A DNA stretch of 64,000 bases from Chloroflexota bacterium (GTDB lineage Bacteria > Chloroflexota > Dehalococcoidia > Lucifugimonadales > UBA2985), in assembly GCA_028877205.1 (NCBI GenBank), contig JAPPHY010000018.1, positions 1-64,000 on the forward strand. Reading direction: 5' to 3'. Below the pieces are notes generated by a model that saw only the letters and a list, made by a program, of their open reading frames with translations, was not told the DNA's origin and ran no database searches. Positions 25,139 to 33,940 of the stretch are shown in pieces (positions within the stretch are counted from its first letter, which is position 1; each line of letters begins with the position of its first letter). A program made the position numbers and the translations under genes.

Positions 25139-25417
25139 ATGATAAGGTCGTTTCGCCATCGAGGGTTGAGGCGGCTATTTGAGCGAGACGACCCGAGCAG
25201 GATAGCCGCCGACCTATTGGAACGGATCGCTCTCGCTTTGGCGGACCTGGACGCCGCTAGCAAGCCGAGCGACATCGATCTGCCGGGGTACAGATTGCAT
25301 CCCCTCAGGGGTGACCGGAGAGGACTGTGGAGCATTGCGATTTCGGGCAACTGGCGAATCACCTTCAGGTTTGAAGCCGGCGACGTGTACGAAGTGGATT
25401 TGATCGATTACCACTGA
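25139..25417 (+). CDS. higB: HigB/RelE-type toxin
   Basis: The 92-residue protein matches the HigB family of ribosome-dependent mRNA interferases: '[18 protein letters not shown]' at the start, '[22 protein letters not shown]' (broken here into [12 protein letters not shown] and [11 protein letters not shown]) and '[10 protein letters not shown]' at the end. It precedes its antitoxin, the inverted order characteristic of higBA. The ATG at 25139 is preferred over an earlier in-frame codon because the promoter ends 6 bp upstream. The length is standard. Confidence 0.9.
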   Translation: MIRSFRHRGLRRLFERDDPSRIAADLLERIALALADLDAASKPSDIDLPGYRLHPLRGDRRGLWSIAISGNWRITFRFEAGDVYEVDLIDYH

Positions 25418-25434
25418 TGAGAAGGGAAGTGACT

Positions 25435-25731
25435 ATGGCTATGAAGAATCCACCTCATCCCGGTCGCAGCATCAGGGAGAACTGCCTGGAGCCGCTTGGC
25501 CTGAGTGTTACCGAGGCGGCGGAGGTTCTGGGTGTTGCCCGTCACACCCTTTCGCGGGTATTGAACGGCCACGCGGCGATCTCGCCCGACATGGCCATTC
25601 GCCTGGAGAAGGCCGGATGGTCCAACGCGGACTTCTGGTTGCGCCGGCAGACTTCCTACGACCTTGCGGAAGCGCGCAAAGGTGAAGACCGGATTAGGGT
25701 CAAGCCATACCAGCCACAGCCCACGGCGTAG
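25435..25731 (+). CDS. higA: HigA-type antitoxin, XRE family
   Basis: The 98-residue antitoxin begins '[20 protein letters not shown]' and carries an XRE helix-turn-helix ('[20 protein letters not shown]') with the '[13 protein letters not shown]' and '[10 protein letters not shown]' continuation typical of HigA/VapI. It neutralises HigB and represses the promoter upstream. The ATG at 25435 has GAAGGGAAG before it; an ATG at 25417, overlapping the higB stop, would add six residues. Confidence 0.9.
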   Translation: MAMKNPPHPGRSIRENCLEPLGLSVTEAAEVLGVARHTLSRVLNGHAAISPDMAIRLEKAGWSNADFWLRRQTSYDLAEARKGEDRIRVKPYQPQPTA

Positions 25732-25771
25732 GGCATCCAGAGGTGCCATAGGGACAACTAGGAGGTCACAG

Positions 25772-26005
25772 ATGAATAGACAAATGACGGCGATTATCGA
25801 GCGCGAGGGCGATTCTTACGTGGCACTTTGTCCTGAACTGGACATCGCAAGCCAGGGCGAAAGCGTGTCCGAGGCTCGTGCCAACCTTAAGGAAGCGCTT
25901 GAGCTCTCTTTTGAGGCGGCTTCCGCCGGCGAGATCCAGCGGCGGTTGCACGAGGTGCAGCCCTTCACGGACGCGGCGTGGCGATGCGAGCGAGAATCCA
26001 TCTAA
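25772..26005 (+). CDS. Orphan HicB-like protein
   Basis: This 77-residue protein has the HicB/UPF0150 partial RNase H fold: 'MTAIIEREGDSYVALCPELD', 'ASQGESVSEARANLKEALEL', 'SFEAA'. HicB normally neutralises the HicA RNA-cleaving toxin, but no HicA frame is found on either side, and the usual C-terminal DNA-binding domain is absent. A strong AGGAGGTCACAG precedes the ATG. It follows higA by 40 bp and is probably in the same transcript. It could be a relic antitoxin or an antidote to a HicA elsewhere. Confidence 0.8.
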   Translation: MNRQMTAIIEREGDSYVALCPELDIASQGESVSEARANLKEALELSFEAASAGEIQRRLHEVQPFTDAAWRCERESI

Positions 26006-26077
26006 CCTAGGTGGCGACATTGAAATTCTCCATATCTGGACCACTGTGTGACTAAGCAAATTGGAAGTAGGGCATAG

Positions 26078-26932
26078 TTGTCTACGTCGAAGGCAAAACG
26101 CAACCATTACAATCCCAAAGACTACCTCCGACACTTTGCGGATCCGAGTAATCCGCAGAAGTTGCACTTATTCGACAAGCAATCGGGGAAATGGATTTTC
26201 ACAAACATCTCGAACGCCGGAGTATGGACTGGCTTCTATAGAGATGAAGATGAGAAGTGGTTGAGCGATAAGGTTGAGTTTCCCGCTGGCCCTGCACTTG
26301 CCAAACTTCGAGCTGGCCAGCCAATAGATTCCGACGAAAGAAGTCAAGTTGCTCTGTACGTGGAGTCCATGATCAAGCGGGTGCCGTCCACAAGGCGAGA
26401 ATTCTTGAGAGGTGCTACGAGTGCATTGGCAGAGCTTAGAGAGAGTTCTGAGGAGTTGTCACTCAAACTAGGAACAACTCCTCATGTAGTTCTCAGAGCA
26501 CTTGACTACTTGGAAGAGGAGCAAACCACAAACCCGCTCTCCATGACAAGCGAAGTCGCTAGGTATCAGTGGACCAATCAAGAAGTTATAGATGTCTTGC
26601 TTGCTATGAATTGGACTGTGCTAATAGCACACGGCTCGGATACATTTTTGACTGGAGATAATCCTGCCTTTCTTCCTCGGAAGGACGGGCTGCAAGCCCC
26701 GGAATCCCAGTTGGCATTCCCCCTCTCTTCGCGTGCTGCGCTAGTTGCAGATAGACGTAAGTCGAGAGTGGCGTTAGTCGACCACACCAAGGCAACCTCT
26801 GCACAAGTCAAGGAGATCAACCGTCGCATGATTCTTGCTTCCGACCGCTTCATTTATAGTCATCGGGAACTCCCGTGGGTCAAGGACGTTCTATCGAATC
26901 CGGTGCGTCCTTGGAAGCGAATCCTGAACTAG
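26078..26932 (+). CDS. DUF4238 family protein
   Basis: The 284-residue product begins 'KRNHYNPKDYLRHFADPSNP', the N-terminal signature of DUF4238, and includes 'LIAHGSDTFLTGDNPAFLP' and 'FPLSSRAALVADR', also typical. The function of the family is unknown; members are common in accessory regions. The start is a TTG with GGAAGTAGGG upstream, since no ATG precedes the conserved motif. Base composition is clearly lower in GC than in citrate synthase next door, which suggests acquisition together with the toxin-antitoxin genes. Confidence 0.75.
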   Translation: MSTSKAKRNHYNPKDYLRHFADPSNPQKLHLFDKQSGKWIFTNISNAGVWTGFYRDEDEKWLSDKVEFPAGPALAKLRAGQPIDSDERSQVALYVESMIKRVPSTRREFLRGATSALAELRESSEELSLKLGTTPHVVLRALDYLEEEQTTNPLSMTSEVARYQWTNQEVIDVLLAMNWTVLIAHGSDTFLTGDNPAFLPRKDGLQAPESQLAFPLSSRAALVADRRKSRVALVDHTKATSAQVKEINRRMILASDRFIYSHRELPWVKDVLSNPVRPWKRILN

Positions 26933-27023
26933 TCGTATTTGTCTCAGTCAATGCTCTACGGCCCCCTCGCGCCACGCCTAGGATGATAGGCGGCGTATAT
27001 CGCTCCAATAGGCAAATTCGCTA

Positions 27024-27051
27024 TTGAATAATATCTCGCAGGGTTTATACT
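27024..27051 (+). promoter_or_regulatory. Candidate citrate synthase promoter
   Basis: TTGAAT (27024-27029), 16-bp spacer, TATACT (27046-27051), about 93 bp before the ATG. Confidence 0.5.
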
Positions 27052-27143
27052 TGCAGTGACTGCCACGTGCGCAACGAGGCGTGCAGGCATGGGAGGCGGC
27101 GCGGCGATACATTGAACAATATCGATCTTGCAAGGGGGGCGCA

Positions 27144-28280
27144 ATGGCAACCGAAATCGAGCTCAAAAGGGGACTGCAGGGCGTCTACATAGACAAGACA
27201 CAGTCCAGCTTCATCGACGGAACCGAAGGCAAGCTGCTATACCGCGGGTACTCCATTCACGACCTGGCAGAGATGGCCACGTTCGAGGAGACGGTCTACC
27301 TGCTGCTCTACAGCAAGCTCCCCAACCAGGCCGAGCTCGACGCCTTCGACGCGGAGCTTCGCGCCAACCGCGCCATTCCCGCCGAGGTGCTGGAGATCAT
27401 CCGGCTCACCAAGGACGCCCACCCGATGGACGTCCTCCGCACCGCCGTTTCCGCCACTGCATCCTTCGACCCGGACACCGCCGACAACTCCCCCGAAGCC
27501 ACCCTTCGCAAGGGCATCCGGCTCACCGCACAGGCCCCCACAATCGTCACTGCTCACGCCCGCATCGTCCAGGGCAAGGAGCCGGTCGCCCCGAACCCCA
27601 ACCTGAAGCAGGCCGCCAACTTCCTCTACATGCTCTTCGACAAGGAGCCCACCGCGGCCGAGGCGCGGCTGATGGAGAAGGACTTCGTGCTGCACGCCGA
27701 GCACGGCATCAACGCGTCCGCATTCGCCGCCCGCGTGGCCGCCAGCACCATCTCCGACCTGCACTCCGCGGTCGTGTCGGGCATCGGCACGCTCAAGGGG
27801 CCGGCCCACGGCGGCGCCGCCGAGGAGGTCATGAAGATGGCCCTGGACATCGGCGAGGAGGACAGGGCGGAGGAGTACACCCGCGGCATACTGGAGAGCG
27901 GAGGCCGCGTCATGGGCTTCGGCCACAGGGTGTACAAGGTGGAGGACCCGCGCGCCAGGCACCTGAAGGCGGAGTGCGAGGCCCTGGGAATGGAGCGAGG
28001 CCAGCCCAAGTGGTTCAGCATCCTCAGCAAGGTTGCGGAGGTCATGGAGCCGTACAGGGCCAGGGGGATCTGCCCCAACGTGGACTTCTGGGCGGGCGCC
28101 ATGTACCACCTGCTGGAGATTCCCAAGGACATCTTCATCTGCATCTTCGCCATGGGCCGCATTCCCGGCTGGACGGTCCAGGTGATGGAGCAGCACTCCA
28201 ACAACATACTCCTGCGCCCTCTGCTCCTCTACGAAGGCCCGATGGACCTGGAGTACACGCCCCTCGACCAGAGGAGTTAG
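27144..28280 (+). CDS. gltA: Citrate synthase
   Basis: This 378-residue citrate synthase condenses oxaloacetate and acetyl-CoA. It contains the catalytic His of 'LHAEHGINASAFAAR', the second His in 'GPAHGGAAEEVM' and the 'GFGHRVYKVEDPRARHLK' block with the binding Arg; 'NVDFWAGAMYHLLEIP' holds the catalytic Asp. It is the short dimeric form found in Gram-positives and archaea, lacking the NADH-binding N-terminal domain. ATG at 27144 is preceded by AAGGGGGG. A 2-methylcitrate synthase role is possible because the two cannot be told apart safely. Confidence 0.93.
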   Translation: MATEIELKRGLQGVYIDKTQSSFIDGTEGKLLYRGYSIHDLAEMATFEETVYLLLYSKLPNQAELDAFDAELRANRAIPAEVLEIIRLTKDAHPMDVLRTAVSATASFDPDTADNSPEATLRKGIRLTAQAPTIVTAHARIVQGKEPVAPNPNLKQAANFLYMLFDKEPTAAEARLMEKDFVLHAEHGINASAFAARVAASTISDLHSAVVSGIGTLKGPAHGGAAEEVMKMALDIGEEDRAEEYTRGILESGGRVMGFGHRVYKVEDPRARHLKAECEALGMERGQPKWFSILSKVAEVMEPYRARGICPNVDFWAGAMYHLLEIPKDIFICIFAMGRIPGWTVQVMEQHSNNILLRPLLLYEGPMDLEYTPLDQRS

Positions 28281-28309
28281 TCACTCAGCCGCGGGCCATT
28301 CCCGCCGCT

Positions 28310-29563
28310 ATGGCCGGACGACAGGACAGCGGCGTGGAGCCGCTTGCCACCATCGAGCGGCTCATCGCCGAGCACGGGCGCATCACATTCGCCCGCTTCA
28401 TGGAGCTGGCGCTCTACGGCCCCGGCGGCTACTACGTGTCCGCGGATCGCCACAGGACGGGCGACTACTTCACGGCTCCCTCAGCGCATCCTGCGTTCAG
28501 CGCGCTGCTGGCCGTGCAGGTCCGGCAGCTCTGGGAGCTCATGGGGTCGCCTTCGCCATTCCACGTCGTCGAGGTGGGCGCGGGCGGCTGCCGGCTGGCT
28601 GAGTCGTTTGTGGACTACGCATCGCGGCTGTCGCCTGAGTTCGCGCGGGCGCTGGAATACGCGGCGGTGGACTGCTCGATTGCGCGACCCGCTGATAGTC
28701 GTGTGCAAGCTGTCAGGGGCTTCGGCCTGCCGGTCCGAAGAGTGGAGGGCTGCGTGCTCTCCAACGAGCTGCCGGACGCCTTCCCCGTGCACCGATTTGC
28801 GATACGCGACGGGCGCGTGCTGGAGGTGTACGTCACGCGGGAGGACGGCTGTCTTGTGGAGACGCTGGACGCGCCGTCGACGCCGCGGATCGAGCACAGG
28901 TTAAGCAGCCTGGGCCTCAATCTGCCGGACGGCTTCCGCGGCGAGGTCAACCTTGCCCTGGACGACTGGATGGAAGAGGTGTCGCAGGCGCTGGCCCGCG
29001 GCTTCGTTCTGACCGTCGACTACGGCCACTCGGCGCAAGACCTGTACGCGCCCGAGCGATCGGGCGGCACGCTCCGCTGCTACTACGAACACACCCTGCA
29101 GGGCGATCCGTATCGTCGCGTGGGGCGGCAGGACATGACCGCGCACGTGGACTTTACGTCGCTAGCGCGCGCCAGCGAGGAGCGCGGGCTGGCGGTTGCG
29201 GGGTTCACCTCGCAGCGCGAGTTTCTGCTGAACCTTGGATTGAGCGGCTTGGTGGAATCGCTGGCAGGCATGGAGCTCTCGCAGAGGGAGAGGGACGCCA
29301 ACCGCATGGGTATGCTGGAGCTTGCGAAGCGCGACGGCATGGGCGATTTTCGGGTGATGGCGCAGGCGAGAGGAGTGGAGAAAGACGTTGAGCTGCTGGG
29401 CTTCTCACAGGATAGCCCACTGAGGAGAGTCGCGCCCGACGAGGCGGCATTGCCGCCCGCGCCGCTGCTATCGTCAGAGCACTTGGACCTGATGGCAGGA
29501 CGCTACCCGCACCTTGCGTGGGAGTGGGAGGCCATGTGGCCTGGGAGTGAAAGGGAAGAGTAG
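28310..29563 (+). CDS. MidA/NDUFAF7-type SAM-dependent methyltransferase
   Basis: The 417-residue protein matches the DUF185/MidA family: 'FARFMELALYGPGGYYV', 'DYFTAPSAHPAFSALLAVQV', the SAM loop 'VEVGAGGCRLAESF', 'VLSNELPDAFPVHRF' and 'FVLTVDYGHSAQDLY'. The eukaryotic orthologue methylates an arginine in complex I subunit NDUFS2; bacterial substrates are undefined. It begins 30 bp after citrate synthase and is likely in the same operon. A much longer open frame running back through the citrate synthase gene is a shadow. Confidence 0.87.
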   Translation: MAGRQDSGVEPLATIERLIAEHGRITFARFMELALYGPGGYYVSADRHRTGDYFTAPSAHPAFSALLAVQVRQLWELMGSPSPFHVVEVGAGGCRLAESFVDYASRLSPEFARALEYAAVDCSIARPADSRVQAVRGFGLPVRRVEGCVLSNELPDAFPVHRFAIRDGRVLEVYVTREDGCLVETLDAPSTPRIEHRLSSLGLNLPDGFRGEVNLALDDWMEEVSQALARGFVLTVDYGHSAQDLYAPERSGGTLRCYYEHTLQGDPYRRVGRQDMTAHVDFTSLARASEERGLAVAGFTSQREFLLNLGLSGLVESLAGMELSQRERDANRMGMLELAKRDGMGDFRVMAQARGVEKDVELLGFSQDSPLRRVAPDEAALPPAPLLSSEHLDLMAGRYPHLAWEWEAMWPGSEREE

Positions 29564-29577
29564 GGTTGCGCGCTGAG

Positions 29578-30111
29578 TCACTGGGCGTCGAACGTTGTGG
29601 TCGTCGAGTTGACGTGCAAAGTGTACGTTTCGCCGGACTGGAAGTCGCTGCCAAGCGACACGACGAACTCGTGGATCGCATAAATCTCCGCGCACATAAT
29701 CTGCTGGCTCGGCGCAGGCTCCAGGTTGTAGACCGTGATGGTGACGTAGCTGTCGGCCCGATGTTCCTCGTATCCGTAGAACTCCACGCAGGCGTTTTGC
29801 AGGCCGGAAACCACGTCCACGAAGTACTGCGGAGGATCCGACTCCGCCACGCGTATCTCAACGCTTTCGATGGGCGCCAGCGACTTGATCTTGTCGTCCG
29901 GCACGGCGCGGGTAGGCTCCGGCGAAGGCTGCGGGTCAGTGCTGGAGACCGTGTCGTCCGGGCTCATTGTGGACGTTGGCGCTGGCGCGGAAGTGGCGGT
30001 CGGGACCGGCGTGGCCGTGGGCTGCGCAGTCGGCGTTGCCGTGGGCTCCTCCCGGCACGCCGCCGCCGAGAGCAGCAGCACACCCATCGCGATGAGTACG
30101 GCGATGTTCAT
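29578..30111 (-). CDS. Thr/Pro-rich lipoprotein of unknown function
   Basis: This 177-residue precursor has a signal peptide ending in a lipobox ('LLLSAAAC', Cys 19-20 region), then a Thr/Pro/Ala linker ('PTATPTAQPTATPVPTATS') and a ~100-residue beta-rich domain ('IESVEIRVAESDPPQYFVDV', 'CVEFYGYEEHRADSYVTITV'). The linker and domain order is common among Chloroflexota surface lipoproteins. Two Cys (in 'QNACVEF' and 'QIMCAEI') could form a disulphide. ATG at 30109-30111 is chosen because it opens the signal peptide. It converges on the MidA-type gene. Confidence 0.75.
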   Translation of the reverse strand: MNIAVLIAMGVLLLSAAACREEPTATPTAQPTATPVPTATSAPAPTSTMSPDDTVSSTDPQPSPEPTRAVPDDKIKSLAPIESVEIRVAESDPPQYFVDVVSGLQNACVEFYGYEEHRADSYVTITVYNLEPAPSQQIMCAEIYAIHEFVVSLGSDFQSGETYTLHVNSTTTTFDAQ

Positions 30112-30187
30112 GGCGATTCGCGTCTTAGGCAACTCCTGCGTCCCCGCCGTGCGACATTCGAACACAGCATTCCATACGCGGGGCGTC

Positions 30188-30217
30188 CATGCTTCGACAA
30201 GCTCAGCACGAACGGGG
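30188..30217. repeat. Dispersed repeat, 'cttcgacaagctcag' type
   Basis: The stretch 'catgcttcgacaagctcag' followed by 'cacgaacgggg' belongs to a family of short interspersed sequences often seen in GC-rich genomes. A related degenerate copy ('ggttcgactagctcacc') is at 46551-46567. Confidence 0.5.
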
Positions 30218-30232
30218 CATCATCGCCCACGC

Positions 30233-30904
30233 TCATGTGCCGGCGCCCAGCCGCTCCTTGAGCAGCCGCACCGCGGCTTCGATGCCGTCCGGGTAATCGA
30301 AGACGGCTGAGCCCGCCACCACCACCTTCGCGCCGGCCTGCGCGACCAGCGGCGCCGTATCGGCGTTTACGCCGCCGTCAACCTCCACGACGGCCTCCGA
30401 ACCTCGCTGGCGCAGGAGCTCGCGCACTCGCGCTATCTTCTGCGGACTGGACGTGATGAACTTCTGGCCGGGCAGCCCGGGGTTCACCGACATCACGAGC
30501 ACCTGGTCCAGCCACGGCAGCGCCTCGTCGATGGCCGCAACCGACGTGCCAGGGCTGATGGCCACGCCTGCGCGGGCGCCACGCGACCGGATGCGGTCGA
30601 CGGTCCAGTGGAGCTGGACGCAGGCCTCGAAGTGCACGGTGACGATGTCCGCGCCCGCATCAACGAATGAGTCGACGTGGCGCTCCGGATTCTCAACCAT
30701 CATGTGGACATCCAGGGGCAAATGCGTCCACCGCCGGATCGCCTCGACGGTGCGAGGGCCCCAGGTGAGGGCCGGCACGAAGTGGCCGTCCATGATGTCG
30801 ACGTGGATCATGTCCGCGCCGGCGTCCGTCACTTCTGCCACGTGCTCGCCCAGCCGAGCGAAGTCCGCCGACAGGATGGAAGGCGCGAGTTTGATGTCAG
30901 CCAT
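30233..30904 (-). CDS. rpe: Ribulose-phosphate 3-epimerase
   Basis: This 223-residue TIM barrel interconverts ribulose-5-P and xylulose-5-P in the pentose phosphate pathway. All markers are present: 'LAPSILSADFARLGE', 'HVDIMDGHFVP', 'DVHMMVENPERHV', 'VMSVNPGLPGQKF' and 'EVDGGVNADTAPLV'. The length is typical. Its start overlaps the preceding small gene by 8 bp, placing it at the end of the arginine operon. Confidence 0.95.
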   Translation of the reverse strand: MADIKLAPSILSADFARLGEHVAEVTDAGADMIHVDIMDGHFVPALTWGPRTVEAIRRWTHLPLDVHMMVENPERHVDSFVDAGADIVTVHFEACVQLHWTVDRIRSRGARAGVAISPGTSVAAIDEALPWLDQVLVMSVNPGLPGQKFITSSPQKIARVRELLRQRGSEAVVEVDGGVNADTAPLVAQAGAKVVVAGSAVFDYPDGIEAAVRLLKERLGAGT

Positions 30905-31271
30905 CGCGCGCCTCGCCTTCTGCGACCCACCGCCGGAAGCCAGACTGCCGGTCGAACGCCTCCACCGACGCCCCGGCGGTCTCCACGGTCTCCGGTGAGA
31001 AGCCCCAGGTATGGCCCCATCTCATCACGTAGTCCTCCAGGGTCAGGAAGCCGCGGTACGCCTTCACGGAGTCCTCCATAGCCGATACGGCTCGGTGGCT
31101 GGCAATCAGTTCCTGGCACACGGTGAGCAGTTCCGAGTGAGAGCCGTCCAGCGTTGCACGCCTGAATCCCACAGAAGGATAGCCCAGACCGGTATTGTTC
31201 TCAATAACAATACGCACGGCGTTTTCCAGGCTCCCCGGATTGGCTATGGTTTTCGACGCGCCCCCGTTCAC
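30897..31271 (-). CDS. Small unknown protein between argH and rpe
   Basis: The 124-residue product is not recognised. It reads as an alpha-helical soluble protein ('HSELLTVCQELIASHRAV', 'AMEDSVKAYRGFLTLEDYVM'). It begins with GTG overlapping the argH stop by 4 bp (GTGA) and ends overlapping rpe by 8 bp, so it is tightly coupled to both and is very probably expressed. Confidence 0.65.
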   Translation of the reverse strand: MNGGASKTIANPGSLENAVRIVIENNTGLGYPSVGFRRATLDGSHSELLTVCQELIASHRAVSAMEDSVKAYRGFLTLEDYVMRWGHTWGFSPETVETAGASVEAFDRQSGFRRWVAEGEARDG

Positions 31272-32617
31272 AGTTCAGCCTCCAGCAGGTGGTCCGCTTC
31301 GCGCAGCGCCTCCGCGACTCGGCGCGGCGCTGTGCCGCCAGGCACGTCACGGCCGGCAACGGAGCTCTCCGCGCTGACCTCGTAGACGTCCTCGTCGAAG
31401 CGGGGCGAGAAGCGGTGGTAGTCGCTCAGCTGCAGCTCGGACAGGCTGACGCCCTGCGACTCCGCGTGGCGAACCAGGTCCGCCACGATGCCGTGGGCGG
31501 CGCGGAACGGCTCGCCCTTCCTCACCAGGTAGTCGGCCAGGTCGGTGGCCAGCATCGAGGCGTCTCCCGCAGCCTCGCGCATCCGCTCGGAGCGAACCTC
31601 CATCGTCGCTACCATGCCGGTGAACACCGGCAGTGTGCTGAGAAGCGTGTCCACGGTATCGAAGAAGCCCTGCTTGTCCTCCTGCAGGTCGCGGTTGTAC
31701 GCCAGGGGCAGTCCCTTGAGCATGGTGAGCGCGCCGACGAGGTAGCCGTAGACGCGGCCCGTCTTGCCGCGGGCCAGCTCTGCGACGTCCGGGTTGCGCT
31801 TCTGCGGCATGATGCTGCTGCCGGACGTGTAGTCGTCACCCAGACGCACGAAACCAAACTCCTGCGATGACCAGACCACAAGCTCCTCCGCCAGGCGGGA
31901 GAGGTGCGCCATACACAAGGCGGCGTTGGCGTGATACTCCACGAGGAAGTCGCGGTCGGAGACGGCGTCAATGCTGTTCTCGCTGACTCGGCTGAAGCCA
32001 AGCTCCTTCGCCACCATCTCACGGTCGACGGGGTAGGGGACGCCGGCTAACGCGCCGCTTCCCAGCGGCAGCACGTCGGTCCTGCGCAGGCACTCGGCGA
32101 ACCGCTCGCGGTCGCGCTGGAGCATGTGGAAGTAGGTCAGGAGGTGGTGTGCAAAGAGGACCGGCTGGGCCCGCTGCAGGTGGGTGTACCCGGGCATGAT
32201 GACGCCCGAGTGAGCGCGCGCAACGGAAACGAGCGCCTCCTGAAGCGCCTTCAGCCCTGCGACGGTATCCTGGATGACCTCCTTGCAGTAGAGGCGGATG
32301 TCCGTCGCCACCTGGTCGTTGCGGGAGCGGGCGGTGTGAAGCCGCCCGGCGGCTTCACCGATCTTCTCGAAGAGGCGTGCCTCGATGTTCATGTGGAGGT
32401 CCTCCAGCTCCTCCCTCCAGGGGAACGCGCCGTCCTCAATCTCCTGCAGGATGCTCTGGAGGCCGGAGCAGATCAGGCTCGCGTCCTCGTCCGAGATGAT
32501 GCCCTGGGTGGCCAGCATCCGCGCGTGGGCATTCGAGGCCGCCACATCCTGCCGGTAGAGGCGGCGGTCGTAGCTCACGGAGGCGATGTAGGGAGGTACA
32601 GAGTCTCTGCTTTCCAT
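31268..32617 (-). CDS. argH: Argininosuccinate lyase
   Basis: The 449-residue enzyme splits argininosuccinate into arginine and fumarate, the last step of arginine synthesis. It has the superfamily signature 'GSSIMPQKRNPD' with the catalytic Ser loop, 'ARSRNDQVATDIRLY' and 'PGYTHLQRAQPV'. It is a few residues shorter at the N-terminus than the usual ~460, starting 'VPPYIASVSYDRRLYRQDV' after six residues. It follows argG by 47 bp on the same strand. Confidence 0.96.
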   Translation of the reverse strand: MESRDSVPPYIASVSYDRRLYRQDVAASNAHARMLATQGIISDEDASLICSGLQSILQEIEDGAFPWREELEDLHMNIEARLFEKIGEAAGRLHTARSRNDQVATDIRLYCKEVIQDTVAGLKALQEALVSVARAHSGVIMPGYTHLQRAQPVLFAHHLLTYFHMLQRDRERFAECLRRTDVLPLGSGALAGVPYPVDREMVAKELGFSRVSENSIDAVSDRDFLVEYHANAALCMAHLSRLAEELVVWSSQEFGFVRLGDDYTSGSSIMPQKRNPDVAELARGKTGRVYGYLVGALTMLKGLPLAYNRDLQEDKQGFFDTVDTLLSTLPVFTGMVATMEVRSERMREAAGDASMLATDLADYLVRKGEPFRAAHGIVADLVRHAESQGVSLSELQLSDYHRFSPRFDEDVYEVSAESSVAGRDVPGGTAPRRVAEALREADHLLEAEL

Positions 32618-32664
32618 TGCTCTTCAAGTTGGGGCGAACGTTCGAAGGCCGTCGGTCTGGCGTC

Positions 32665-33885
32665 CTAGCTGCCCCCGCCAAGCTCAGGCAGCTCCAGCGA
32701 CTGCACCCTCGCTTGCGTGCGGCCGGCAAGCCCGAAGATGTGTATGAAACCTTCCGACGCGCGATGGTCGAACCGGTCTCCCGTGTCGTAGGTGGCCAGA
32801 TCGTGCAGGTAGAGCGAGTACGGCGAACTGCGTCCGACCACGACGCAGCGGCCCTTGAACAGCTTGAGCCTGATTGAGCCGGTCACGTAGCGCTGCGTGC
32901 TGGCGACGAAGGCCTCCAGGTCCTGGTGGAGGGCGGTGAACCACAGGCCGTTGTAGACGTGCTCGGCGTACTCCTGCGCGATTCGCTCCTTCAGCCTGAG
33001 CTGGTCCTTGCTGAGCGTGACGGCCTCCAGCGCCCTGTGCGCTGCGTGCAGGGCAGTGGCGGCCGGCGCCTCGTACACCTCTCGCGACTTGATGCCGACG
33101 AGCCGGTCCTCCACGTGGTCGACCCGGCCGACGCCGTGCTCGCCTGCCAGTCGGCTCAGGTGGCCTATCAGGTCGACGCCGTTCATTTCCTCGCCGTCCA
33201 GCGCCACGGGGATCCCCTCGCTGAAGGTCACCTCCACGTACAGGGGCGTGTCCGGAGCGTTCTCCGCCGAGACCGTCCAAGCATAGGCCTCTTCGGGAGG
33301 CTCCATCCAGGGGTCTTCCAGGTCGCCGGCCTCTATGCTGCGGCCCCACAGGTTCTCGTCCACCGAGTACGGGCTGCGCGGCCCCAGGTCGAGGGGAGTG
33401 TTCCGGCTGCGGCCGTACTCGATCTCCTCCTCCCGGCTCATGCCCCACTCCCTTGCAGGCGCGATGATCCTGAGCGACGGGTCCATTCCGGCGATGCTCA
33501 GGTCGAAGCGCACCTGGTCGTTGCCCTTGCCAGTGCAGCCGTGGGCGACAACGCCTGCGCCTTCCTGGTGGGCGACGTCCAGCAGGTAGCGTGCGATGAG
33601 CGGGCGCCCGAGCGCGGTCGCAAGCGAGTACTGGCCCTGGTAGATGGCTCCGGCCTGCAGCGCCGGAAAGACGAAGTGGCGCACGAAGTCCTGCCTGCCG
33701 TCCACGACAAAGGCCTTGGACGCTCCCGCGGCGATGGCCCGCTCGCGCACGTCGGAGCGGCCGGAGCCGCCGCCCATGTCGGCGGTGAGGGTGATAACCT
33801 CAGCGTCGTAGTTCTCCTTCAGCCACGGGATGGCCACGGAGGTGTCGAGGCCTCCGCTGTACGCCAGGACCACTTTGGTCGCCAT
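32665..33885 (-). CDS. argG: Argininosuccinate synthase
   Basis: This 406-residue ATP-dependent ligase joins citrulline and aspartate. The N-terminal P-loop 'LAYSGGLDTSVAIPWL', then 'HGCTGKGNDQVRFD' and 'PYSVDENLWGRSIEAGDLED', identify it. It is full length, with ATG at 33885 following a purine-rich AAGGAGAC. Together with argH downstream it forms the final arginine steps. Confidence 0.97.
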   Translation of the reverse strand: MATKVVLAYSGGLDTSVAIPWLKENYDAEVITLTADMGGGSGRSDVRERAIAAGASKAFVVDGRQDFVRHFVFPALQAGAIYQGQYSLATALGRPLIARYLLDVAHQEGAGVVAHGCTGKGNDQVRFDLSIAGMDPSLRIIAPAREWGMSREEEIEYGRSRNTPLDLGPRSPYSVDENLWGRSIEAGDLEDPWMEPPEEAYAWTVSAENAPDTPLYVEVTFSEGIPVALDGEEMNGVDLIGHLSRLAGEHGVGRVDHVEDRLVGIKSREVYEAPAATALHAAHRALEAVTLSKDQLRLKERIAQEYAEHVYNGLWFTALHQDLEAFVASTQRYVTGSIRLKLFKGRCVVVGRSSPYSLYLHDLATYDTGDRFDHRASEGFIHIFGLAGRTQARVQSLELPELGGGS

Positions 33886-33940
33886 GTTCAGTCTCCTTGT
33901 GCGCTGTGTGTCGAAATCTCGAGCGGCCGCTCGCCACAGT

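Noticed and set aside
27128-28309. Long plus-strand open frame running through citrate synthase into the MidA-type gene
   Set aside because: It is a GC-driven shadow with Arg/Gly-rich sequence; only the part after 28310 matches a protein family.
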